Assembly (NCBI GenBank): GCA_947062675.1
Contig: CAMSQM010000005.1
Location: 1-64,000, forward strand
DNA: 64,000 nt
Origin: an uncultured Roseburia sp.
GTDB taxonomy: Bacteria; Bacillota; Clostridia; Lachnospirales; Lachnospiraceae
Direction of reading: 5' to 3'
Shown here: piece by piece, positions 35,700-43,561 of the stretch
Numbering within the stretch: position 1 is the stretch's first letter
Layout of the letters: every line of letters starts with the position of its first letter
Notes under the pieces: generated by a model
What the model saw: only the letters and a program-made list of their open reading frames with translations
Databases searched by the model: none
Told to the model about the DNA's origin: nothing
Made by a program: the position numbers and the translations under genes

Positions 35700-36836
35700 T
35701 CAGCCGGCCGCCTGCCTTACACTGTCAATAACATATTTCTGATCTTCAAACGATAAAGACGGATACAGAGGCAGACTTAGCATATGCTTATACAGCTTTT
35801 CAGCATTCACACAATGCGTATCTTTATATCCATGTTCCCGATAATACGGATGTCTGTAAACCGGAATATAGTGCACATTTACCCCTATTCCTTTTTCACG
35901 CATTTTTTCAAAAAACTCTCTCCTGTCATGTCTGAGCACCTGAATAATATACAAATGCCACCCGCTATCCACTTCTTCAGACTGGTACGGCACAATAATA
36001 TCTCCGCAATCAGATAATGCCTCATGATATCTTCGGGCGAGCTCACGTCTTTTTGCCAGAAACAGGTCGAGTTTTCTCATCTGACTGATTCCCAGCGCGC
36101 ACTGGATATCTGTAATCCTGTAATTATACCCCAGGCACTGTTGTTCATAATACCACGGACCCTGGTCTTCCTTCAGAAAATCTGCATCCCTTGTAATTCC
36201 ATGACTCCGAAACAAAAGCAGTTTCTGATACAGTTGCTCAGAATCTGTCAAGATCATTCCACCCTCGCCAGTCGTCACAGGCTTAACAGGATGAAAACTG
36301 AACGTAGTCATATCGGATAGAGCGCCAATCTTTTTCCCTTTATATCCGGCACCAAGGGCATGCGCCCCGTCTTCAATTACAATCAGATGATTTTCTTCCG
36401 CAATCCTGTGAATTTCATCCATATCGCATGGCTGTCCTGCCAGATGAACCGGAATAATCGCTTTTGTCCGGCATGTGATTTTTCTCCTGATATCCTCCGG
36501 ATCTATGTTATAAGTACGCGCATCAATGTCTGCAAATACCGGCGTACCACCGCAATACAACACACAGTTTGAAGAGGCTGCAAATGTTACGGGCGAAGTA
36601 ATTACTTCATCTCCTCTCCCGATTCCTGCTGCAAAACATGCCGCATGCAGCGCGGCCGTGCCATTTGAAACTGCCACCGCATATTTTGCACCCACATATT
36701 CTGCAACGGTATGCTCAAATTCTTCAATTTTAGGACCGGTTGTAAGATAATCACTGCGAAGCACCTGTACAACCTCCCGGATATCATCTTCATCTACTGA
36801 CTGTTTTGCATAAGGAATATAAGCTTTTTCACCCAT
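35700..36836 (-). CDS. pseC: UDP-4-amino-4,6-dideoxy-sugar aminotransferase
   Basis: 378 residues from ATG 36836; an in-frame GTG at 36848 is a weaker option. DegT/DnrJ/EryC1 aminotransferase: SNGTAALHAACFAAGIG, VIEDGAHALGA (Asp156 binds PLP) and SFHPVKPVTTGEGGM with Lys185 as the Schiff-base lysine. PseC uses PLP and glutamate to aminate the PseB product at C4. Followed by pseB and preceded, 15 bases upstream, by pseG. The 130-base gap to pseB contains no gene. Confidence 0.94.
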   Translation of the reverse strand: MGEKAYIPYAKQSVDEDDIREVVQVLRSDYLTTGPKIEEFEHTVAEYVGAKYAVAVSNGTAALHAACFAAGIGRGDEVITSPVTFAASSNCVLYCGGTPVFADIDARTYNIDPEDIRRKITCRTKAIIPVHLAGQPCDMDEIHRIAEENHLIVIEDGAHALGAGYKGKKIGALSDMTTFSFHPVKPVTTGEGGMILTDSEQLYQKLLLFRSHGITRDADFLKEDQGPWYYEQQCLGYNYRITDIQCALGISQMRKLDLFLAKRRELARRYHEALSDCGDIIVPYQSEEVDSGWHLYIIQVLRHDRREFFEKMREKGIGVNVHYIPVYRHPYYREHGYKDTHCVNAEKLYKHMLSLPLYPSLSFEDQKYVIDSVRQAAG

Positions 36837-36851
36837 CTGTCTTCCCACTTT

Positions 36852-37883
36852 CTATTGTAGTCCGGATCCGGTCCCTGAAATTTTCACAAGCTCTTTTGCA
36901 ATCCTTACCGCGCCAGCCCCGTCAACCAGCTTCTGCATTCTCACTGACCTCTCTTTCCTTTCTTCCGGATGACTGTAATAGCGCATCAAAATCCGGTTAA
37001 TCTTTTCAAATATATCCGTATCACGGAGATCCCCGGCATAATCAATTATCCTTTCATCCTGAAACTGCCTTACATTATTGAGCTGATTATCTGCAAACGA
37101 ATACGCAATCGCCGGTGTTCCACAGGCACAAAGTTCATATAATGTTATCCCTCCCGCAGAAAGCGCCATGTCTGCCTGCATCATAAATTTTTCAATTCTT
37201 CCGGCTGTTTTGTGAAAATGAATATTTTCATACCGCCTGTACCGGTTACATAATTGTTCATAACCTGTATAGTAAGTTCCGCATATAACATCTATATTTT
37301 TGAACTTTTCTTTTTCAATCACTTCCAGTATACCACTTAAAGCATTAAAACGGTCAGTTCCCCCAGAGAGCAAAAGGAGATTTTCAATTGTTTTTTTTAT
37401 TTCTTTTCTCCCGCAATTCCGAAATTCTTTCCTCAAAGGTGCATAACGCGGGCCTGTAAGCAGCCTTGTTTGCCTGTACCTCTGGCCGTAACAAAACTTT
37501 TCCCAATAGTTTGCATAACATATAAGCATGTATACCGGATAATGAAACAGATTCAGATCATCAACATAAACAACATGTGTACGCTCAGACAGCATTTCCA
37601 GATACTTTTTCGTCACCATATAACTGTCAATCAGCAGTACCTTTGCCGACCGCTCAGATATCAGGTCACATATCGCATCTGACTCTGAGTCCATATCATC
37701 CCATGCAGTATGAAGAACAACCGTACGATACCCACGTTCCTGAATAAATCCGGCAGCCTTATCATCTGCAAGTATAAACGTAGTATCTTCGCCCAGATCT
37801 GCCGCAGCATCCGCAATCGCAAGACAGCGCATAATATGACCTGTGGCAATTATATTATTCATATCCGCCCTTACATACAGCAC
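36852..37883 (-). CDS. pseG: UDP-2,4-diacetamido-2,4,6-trideoxy-altropyranose hydrolase
   Basis: A 343-residue MurG-like GT-B-fold hydrolase. It starts at GTG (37881-37883) after AGGAG; no ATG fits. The N-terminus has ATGHIMRCLAIADAA with the catalytic His16, the middle LLSGGTDRFNAL, and the C-terminus ALSAGGITLYELCACGTPAI. PseG removes UDP to release the free 2,4-diacetamido sugar for condensation. It follows pseH by eight bases. The start is slightly short compared with the usual N-terminal strand, which may instead begin one or two codons earlier. Confidence 0.94.
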   Translation of the reverse strand: MLYVRADMNNIIATGHIMRCLAIADAAADLGEDTTFILADDKAAGFIQERGYRTVVLHTAWDDMDSESDAICDLISERSAKVLLIDSYMVTKKYLEMLSERTHVVYVDDLNLFHYPVYMLICYANYWEKFCYGQRYRQTRLLTGPRYAPLRKEFRNCGRKEIKKTIENLLLLSGGTDRFNALSGILEVIEKEKFKNIDVICGTYYTGYEQLCNRYRRYENIHFHKTAGRIEKFMMQADMALSAGGITLYELCACGTPAIAYSFADNQLNNVRQFQDERIIDYAGDLRDTDIFEKINRILMRYYSHPEERKERSVRMQKLVDGAGAVRIAKELVKISGTGSGLQ

Positions 37884-37891
37884 TTGTACTT

Positions 37892-38389
37892 TTACTCCTC
37901 TCCTGCATCCATTTCCATTTCATAAGTAATATATTTTTCTGTATACCCGGTAATCAGAAAGATACTCCTCGATATCACATTGTCCATTTTAACTTTTGCG
38001 ACCAGTTTCTTTACTTTCGGAAAATCATGTCTGATCTTTTCGGTTAGCAGAGAAATCATGTCTTTTCCATACCCCATACCTCTCTTCTCCGCGGCAATAC
38101 TATAACTTATCTCCGCCTCATCGCCACGGACCACAACCCTTGCCTGTCCCGTCTCTTCATCATCCCGCACATAGATATATTGTCCGGCATCAGAAGATTC
38201 CAGAAGCTTCTTATACCAGCTCACATGTTCCTCATACGTAATCTTTCTGCCAGAAAATGAATTTTTTCTGACTGCACTCTCATTCGCCCAGTAATATAGT
38301 AAATCTACATCCTGTTCCGATCCTCTTCTTAAATATTCCAACTGTTTCTGCCCTTCAGGTAAATTTTTTAATCTAATCCGTACAGCCAC
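37892..38389 (-). CDS. pseH: UDP-4-amino-sugar N-acetyltransferase
   Basis: A 165-residue GNAT protein with SFSGRKITYEEHVSWYKKLL and the acetyl-CoA motif EISYSIAAEKRGMGYGKDMI. PseH acetylates the C4 amino group made by PseC. It overlaps the end of pseI by 17 bases and is followed by pseG, the usual order in Gram-positive pseudaminic clusters. Confidence 0.92.
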   Translation of the reverse strand: MAVRIRLKNLPEGQKQLEYLRRGSEQDVDLLYYWANESAVRKNSFSGRKITYEEHVSWYKKLLESSDAGQYIYVRDDEETGQARVVVRGDEAEISYSIAAEKRGMGYGKDMISLLTEKIRHDFPKVKKLVAKVKMDNVISRSIFLITGYTEKYITYEMEMDAGEE

Positions 38390-39410
38390 ACATATCCATT
38401 CTCAGCGGCGTTCCTTTTTGAATATCGCGCAATGCTTTCTGTCCCAGTATTTCATGGTATAATCCGGGTGCCAGTCCGTACCCCGGCCGGATCACTCTTA
38501 CATTCTCTTCCGTCAGCGTTTCGCCTTTCTTTATGTCCCGTACGCAGAAAACAGATCTCCTGAATATCAGACCGGATTCTTCCTGATCTGTTTGTCCATA
38601 CCAAACTTCCCCAAGTGCTTTTTCCGCCTGTCTGATATCGTCCACCATCCGTTTAAATTCTTCAGGTTCCATTGAAAAAGAAGAATCCGGAGTTTTAATA
38701 TCTCTTCCGGCACAAAGATGCTTCTCAATGACACAGGCTCCTAACGCTACCGCTGCCACTGCCGCTGCAGAACCCATGGAATGATCCGACAGACCAACCG
38801 GTACACGGAACACATCCCGCATATTCACCATCGTCCTCAGATTCATTCCATCTGCCACCGCAGGATAAGCGCTGGCACATCGAAGCAGCACAATCTGGTC
38901 ATTCCCCTTTCTGCGTGCTGCACATACTGCGTCCTCGATTTCTGCCAGAGTCGCCATTCCCGTTGACAGAATTAAAGGCTTGTTTTTCGATGCGGCATAT
39001 TCAATCAGCGGGATATCTACCAGCTCAAAAGATGCAATTTTATATAACTCTACTCCGATTTCTTCCAGAAAATCAACCGATGACCGGTCAAATGCCGTGG
39101 AAAAAAAATCAATTCCTGCCTTATGTGCCTCTTCTTTTAATTCAGCATGCCACTCCCACGGTGTATATGCTTTTCTGTACAGATCATAAAGATTCTCTCC
39201 TTTCCATGTCCCGTCCTCTATCCGGAAGAATTCTTTATTACAGTCGATTGTCATTGTGTCTGGTGTATACGTCTGAAGTTTAACACAGTCAGCCCCGGCT
39301 TCTCTGGCAGCATGAACAATCTCCCTGGCTCTGTCTATACTGCCTGCATGATTCGCTGACATCTCGGCAATAATATATACCCGTTTTTGTATTTTCTTAT
39401 AGAAATCCAT
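38373..39410 (-). CDS. pseI: pseudaminic acid synthase
   Basis: A 345-residue NeuB-family synthase: VYIIAEMSANHAGSIDRARE at the start, GADCVKLQTYTPDTMTID, LYKIASFELVDIPLIEYAAS, STGMATLAEIEDA and VGLSDHSMGS in the barrel, and a C-terminal SAF/antifreeze-like domain (about 285-345, VIRPGYGLAP). It condenses the free 6-deoxy-AltdiNAc with PEP to give pseudaminic acid. The ATG follows GGGGAGGT. Placing the KLQTYTPDTMTID motif with PseC and PseG neighbours favours pseudaminic over sialic or legionaminic acid. Confidence 0.94.
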   Translation of the reverse strand: MDFYKKIQKRVYIIAEMSANHAGSIDRAREIVHAAREAGADCVKLQTYTPDTMTIDCNKEFFRIEDGTWKGENLYDLYRKAYTPWEWHAELKEEAHKAGIDFFSTAFDRSSVDFLEEIGVELYKIASFELVDIPLIEYAASKNKPLILSTGMATLAEIEDAVCAARRKGNDQIVLLRCASAYPAVADGMNLRTMVNMRDVFRVPVGLSDHSMGSAAAVAAVALGACVIEKHLCAGRDIKTPDSSFSMEPEEFKRMVDDIRQAEKALGEVWYGQTDQEESGLIFRRSVFCVRDIKKGETLTEENVRVIRPGYGLAPGLYHEILGQKALRDIQKGTPLRMDMCGCTD

Positions 39411-39448
39411 GATACCTCCCCGGTAAAAACATCGGTGCCACAGTCCTG

Positions 39449-40843
39449 TTATTCCGCACTTTTTCCTTTTTTCTTTATTCCGGAAAATAGTCCCCCCAGA
39501 ATTTCAAAAAAATAAACCCGCAGAATCCTTCGTCCTCTCCGGATGCTGTCATGCCAGCTGTCATCGCCCAGGTGATCAAGCCAGTTATCTGTCAGCATCT
39601 TTTTTAACCTCATCCCCTCCGCACTTCTCAATGCGTTATACACCTCTGTGTCAGAGCCACAAAGCCTCTGGGCTTTTTTTATCCGCAGGATATATGCCGC
39701 TATTTTCTCAACCGGCATGTATTTCTCCCCGCTTTTCCAATTAAAATATTCGTACAAATCCTTTTCTATCCTGGGATTACGTTTATACTGCGGGCCTTCT
39801 TCCAGGCATTTTTTTAAGTTTACATAATCGTTTATATGAAATGTGTACGCAGACTCACTAATCCGGCTCCATACCTGCCAGATGGAAACTCCATGATCTG
39901 TATTATAACGCTGTATCGTCGGAACATGGCAAATATATGCTTCCATATTACTGGTCGAATTATAATGAACCATAGAATCAGACAAATTCAGAATCCCGCC
40001 AATGGGAATAACATCCTTAACAAGGTATATATTTTTAAATTTCTGCAGAAAATCATAATAAGTGATCCCTAAACTTAATTCTGCGGGATGCAGTTTTACA
40101 ATAATCCCTGTATCCGGCATTTCTTCTGCAATCCTTATAATATCTTCCACATATTTCTGTCGGAACATCCACTCTTCCGCAGCAATTCTTCTGGCATACT
40201 CACACTCTTCCTCCGTCAGTTCCCCGACTGAATTTCTTTCCGGAAATGCTCCCTGATAAAAAAAATCCTCAACCCTCATATCTGCACACGTAAAACCTGT
40301 AACGAACAAAATAATCTTTTTGTAACCTGAGGCCCACTTTTCCAGTTTGATAAATTTAGGATTTTTTCTGACAAGCGGCAATGTATGCCCAGCCTCATAA
40401 GCTGCATACCCTGCCACTTTTATCCGCCTGAGATCAGACACTTTTCCTGTCTCATGCAGAGCTCTCCCCAGTATTTTCGCAGTCCCCGGCCCCCACATTA
40501 TATATAAATCCACAAGCCTTTCAGAATGTGTATTCGTACCAATTGTAATGTCTACATCTTCTTTCCCTAAAGAATGATATCCCTCCGTCGTCATACTGAT
40601 GACAACCGCCCGCGTTATGAGTTTTAATACAGTCAGATAATTTGAAGAATAACTATCTCTTGGGGGGATTGAAACAATCACGTCCGGCATAAATTCTATC
40701 ACCGTCTTCATGCTGCTATAAAACTCAGCAATCTTAATATCCACATCATCCTGCCCCGCACATTTTTCTATCTGCTCCCTGATCATTGAAAGAATCCAGT
40801 ACTCACGCTCCCTGATATGATACAGAAACATAATTTTTTTCAT
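39449..40843 (-). CDS. surface-carbohydrate biosynthesis protein, probable GT-B
   Basis: 464 residues from ATG 40843, which overlaps the stop of the upstream gene (TGATG). No clear catalytic signature, but the fold pattern is GT-B-like, with DVDITIGTNTHSERLVDLYI, KVAGYAAYEAGH, VKLHPAELSLGITYY and ILNLSDSMVHYNSTSNMEAY in the order seen in surface polysaccharide proteins next to nonulosonate genes and in polysialyltransferase-like enzymes. It lies between the large GT-B/propeller protein and pseI, so transfer of pseudaminic acid is a reasonable guess, made more likely by the absence of a Maf gene in the window. Confidence 0.55.
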   Translation of the reverse strand: MKKIMFLYHIREREYWILSMIREQIEKCAGQDDVDIKIAEFYSSMKTVIEFMPDVIVSIPPRDSYSSNYLTVLKLITRAVVISMTTEGYHSLGKEDVDITIGTNTHSERLVDLYIMWGPGTAKILGRALHETGKVSDLRRIKVAGYAAYEAGHTLPLVRKNPKFIKLEKWASGYKKIILFVTGFTCADMRVEDFFYQGAFPERNSVGELTEEECEYARRIAAEEWMFRQKYVEDIIRIAEEMPDTGIIVKLHPAELSLGITYYDFLQKFKNIYLVKDVIPIGGILNLSDSMVHYNSTSNMEAYICHVPTIQRYNTDHGVSIWQVWSRISESAYTFHINDYVNLKKCLEEGPQYKRNPRIEKDLYEYFNWKSGEKYMPVEKIAAYILRIKKAQRLCGSDTEVYNALRSAEGMRLKKMLTDNWLDHLGDDSWHDSIRRGRRILRVYFFEILGGLFSGIKKKGKSAE

Positions 40844-43359
40844 CACTGCTCTCCTCTCAGTACAGCCCTCAGTATCCGCTCTCCTGCAGTATCTCCCGTA
40901 TCTTCTCCGGCTTTCTGTTTCGGTGCCCCGTATCCTTCTTTCAGATAATCAAACAATTCTTCAAGAAAGAGTCCGCTTTTTCTTTCAGTCAAAACGGTTT
41001 CCACACCTGTCAGATACTTATCCACCATGTTACACCATGCTGATTGCGGGCAGTAGTTTTCACATATCTCCCACTTTTCCCTGAGAAAATCAAAGTCCCA
41101 TAGTTCTTCATTTTTTGCAAGCGTCCAGTGCCCCTGTCCTATTTTACTGACAAAATTATCTGTTTTGACAATCTTAAAAGATCCTATATCAGGTTTCCCT
41201 TTCAGACAGGGTATGTTTATTAACCAGTCTCCCACACACGGAGCAATTGTCATCATTTCACCCCTGAACAGAAAGTCGGTGCAGATATCCTCTCCGCCTG
41301 TCGCAGAATCAATCAGTTCTGTTATATCATATGTCTCTTCATGCAGAAACCTCTCACTGTACCGATGCAGGAATCTCCCCCGGTCATCCAGTATCCAGAA
41401 TACACCATCATTAGAGCACAGTGACTGTATCTTTCTCACATGACTGCTCAAATCGATTTTGTCTATTTCCCCGGTATTCAGATTCATCTTCATTATAAAC
41501 CCGGTATCCGCCATCGGAAAATAAATGTTATCCCCATCCATAACTGACCCGGCATCCGAAAAATAACCATCTTCATTTCTACCTGCATCATAAACTGACA
41601 GCTTGAATAGCTTTGTTATTTTCTCCGTTTCCATATTGATCCTGACAATTTGTTCATACCTTCCAGGCATCAGATAAAGATATTCATCTTTTTTGATTCC
41701 TTTCACAAACTTTCCCCTGACCTGCCCTTGCGGTAATCTGACAGTGCGCATCTCTTTTTCCGCAATATCATACACAGACACATGGCTGCCGTTAAATGGT
41801 ATAAAAAATAATTTCATTTTATATTCGACAATATCAAAATGCATTTCATAAATATTCAGGTCTTCTTCCGGAAACCCTCCCATAAACGATAGTCTGCCAT
41901 TCATCCGGTTAAGGCAATAAAGCCCATTATAATTCATTGCGGAAAACCAGCACATGTCGCCTTTGATCAAAAATGCGCATGGTGTATAATATCCCTCTCG
42001 TCTTCCATGAAGAATATCCGGATTCTGTAACAGCACCATTTTCTTCCGTTCATTTATCAGCTGGACAACACTGCTGGGATCCCCGTAGTACGCATCACAC
42101 AAAGAGACTGCACAATGCACATCAGGTGTATCATCGTAAATTCCCCACGATTCTTCCCGGTATCTCTCAACTATTTTATTATACCTCTTCCAGAGCTGCG
42201 GCCGCATCCCCTCAAGCGTCGCTCTTACCAGCGGATGCGGTCTCCAAAGCAATACCATATCAGCACTGTGTGCTTTAAAAATCTGAAAAACCCACTCTAT
42301 CTTTTTTACTATTTTCTCATCATCTTCCAGCAACGCCTTTACGCTTGTATTGTAAAATACAATTTTTTTTATCTTTCCATCCGGCTTGCGTATAAGCCGA
42401 AGCCAGCTCTCTGGTACTTTCTGCATGTAGCCGGAACATTCTTCTGTTTTATCAAATTTGGGCGATCCCAGCCCCAGTATTTTTTTCTTTAAATATTTCC
42501 GATCAACCTTAATATCATGCTCCCCAGCCATTTTCAGAAATTCATTAATATATATCAGCCGCATATTTTCTGACTGAACAATCACTTTGTCTGCATAAAT
42601 AATCCCCGGCAGAAAACAAAAACTTTTCATTCCATCGATCTTCTCCTGCTCTGAAGGGTCTATTTCTTCCAGCACAAAATAAGGTACATATACCAATTGC
42701 TCTGTAAACTGTTTTAAATTTTTACAATAAAAGCGAGGAAAAACAGATGTTACATGATTCCAGTTATCATATGGATTGTGAATAAAAATAATATCCGGAT
42801 GGCGGATTTCAGGATCATACTCATTATAATCGGTAATTGGAACATAATCCGGATATTCCATACCCTCATAATGCTCTTCTCTCGGACTCCCGTCCGGATT
42901 TTTGTCAAAGTAAGGAATCGGAACCACATAAACTTCGCATGAATCCGTACGGGTCGCTGCAAACCAGATGCTCTCCAGCGCGTCCCACATGGAAACTTTA
43001 TATGGAAAAAATGCAATCTCCAGCCTGTCCGGGATATCATTCTCCATACCTTTTTCCACTTTCCGCAGCTGCTCTGTCAGCGCTTCATATCTCCTGACAT
43101 GTTTTTCATAATCACCCGTTTCTTCGGCCAGCTGAAATGCCCTCTCACAGTATTCCTCCAGACAACGGATGCTCTCCGCATCTCCCCTGCAAAGCTGTTC
43201 TATTTTATTTCCAATTGCAATGGCCTGTTGCTGACAGTCTGCCAGCTGATTTATAACTTCCTGATATTCTTCATTCCGCAAAAGTCCCGCAATTTTCCGG
43301 TTCGCTTCCTGCATGGAACCCAGTTCCTGAAATAACTGCTGCCTCACTACCCTGCTCAT
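40843..43359 (-). CDS. GT-B glycerophosphotransferase-like protein fused to beta-propeller-like domain
   Basis: 838 residues from ATG 43359, six bases after AGAGGG; ATG 43365 is adjacent to it. Residues 1-100 are a helical, coiled-coil-like region (EEYQEVINQLADCQQQAIAI). Residues about 110-450 are GT-B-like with VLLWRPHPLVRATLEGMRP and DAYYGDPSSVVQLINER, as in CDP-glycerol glycerophosphotransferase-related enzymes. From about 460 to 760 are repeated short blades (GDMCWFSAMNYNGLYCLNR, GVFWILDDRGRFLHRYSE), probably a WD40/NHL-like propeller. A sigma-28-type promoter and a hairpin precede it. The pairing of these domains is unusual. Confidence 0.65.
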   Translation of the reverse strand: MSRVVRQQLFQELGSMQEANRKIAGLLRNEEYQEVINQLADCQQQAIAIGNKIEQLCRGDAESIRCLEEYCERAFQLAEETGDYEKHVRRYEALTEQLRKVEKGMENDIPDRLEIAFFPYKVSMWDALESIWFAATRTDSCEVYVVPIPYFDKNPDGSPREEHYEGMEYPDYVPITDYNEYDPEIRHPDIIFIHNPYDNWNHVTSVFPRFYCKNLKQFTEQLVYVPYFVLEEIDPSEQEKIDGMKSFCFLPGIIYADKVIVQSENMRLIYINEFLKMAGEHDIKVDRKYLKKKILGLGSPKFDKTEECSGYMQKVPESWLRLIRKPDGKIKKIVFYNTSVKALLEDDEKIVKKIEWVFQIFKAHSADMVLLWRPHPLVRATLEGMRPQLWKRYNKIVERYREESWGIYDDTPDVHCAVSLCDAYYGDPSSVVQLINERKKMVLLQNPDILHGRREGYYTPCAFLIKGDMCWFSAMNYNGLYCLNRMNGRLSFMGGFPEEDLNIYEMHFDIVEYKMKLFFIPFNGSHVSVYDIAEKEMRTVRLPQGQVRGKFVKGIKKDEYLYLMPGRYEQIVRINMETEKITKLFKLSVYDAGRNEDGYFSDAGSVMDGDNIYFPMADTGFIMKMNLNTGEIDKIDLSSHVRKIQSLCSNDGVFWILDDRGRFLHRYSERFLHEETYDITELIDSATGGEDICTDFLFRGEMMTIAPCVGDWLINIPCLKGKPDIGSFKIVKTDNFVSKIGQGHWTLAKNEELWDFDFLREKWEICENYCPQSAWCNMVDKYLTGVETVLTERKSGLFLEELFDYLKEGYGAPKQKAGEDTGDTAGERILRAVLRGEQ

Positions 43360-43395
43360 TTTCATCCCTCTATCTGAACTAATATAAATTTTTAC

Positions 43396-43430
43396 AAAAA
43401 AAATTCATGAAGCTATTATCCTCATGAATT
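43396..43430 (-). terminator. terminator-like hairpin in leader of 40843 gene
   Basis: Minus strand AATTCATGA, 11-base loop, TCATGAATT, then TTTTTTT. It lies between the sigma-28-type promoter at 43503 and the gene start at 43359, so it could end transcripts from the upstream gene or act as an attenuator for the promoter. Role unresolved. Confidence 0.65.
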
Positions 43431-43502
43431 CCATATCAGATCTATTCCTATACTTCCCTGTATCCAACCTTATCATCCATGATAATAGAATAGCTATTTA
43501 GT

Positions 43503-43530
43503 GTATCGGCTACCCGGTATAAATTCTTTA
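43503..43530 (-). promoter_or_regulatory. sigma-28-type promoter
   Basis: TAAA (43527-43530), a 16-base spacer, then GCCGATAC (43503-43510) on the minus strand. Spacers of 14 to 16 are seen for sigma-D in Bacillus. About 145 bases upstream of the 838-residue gene, in an intergenic region with no other gene. Confidence 0.6.
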
Positions 43531-43561
43531 GGCCGGATCTTACAGATACTCCCGGGCATTA

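Noticed and set aside
43470-43485. Perfect palindrome TTATCATCCATGATAA as an operator
   Set aside because: It is isolated, with no second copy and no known regulator; could be chance in AT-rich intergenic DNA.
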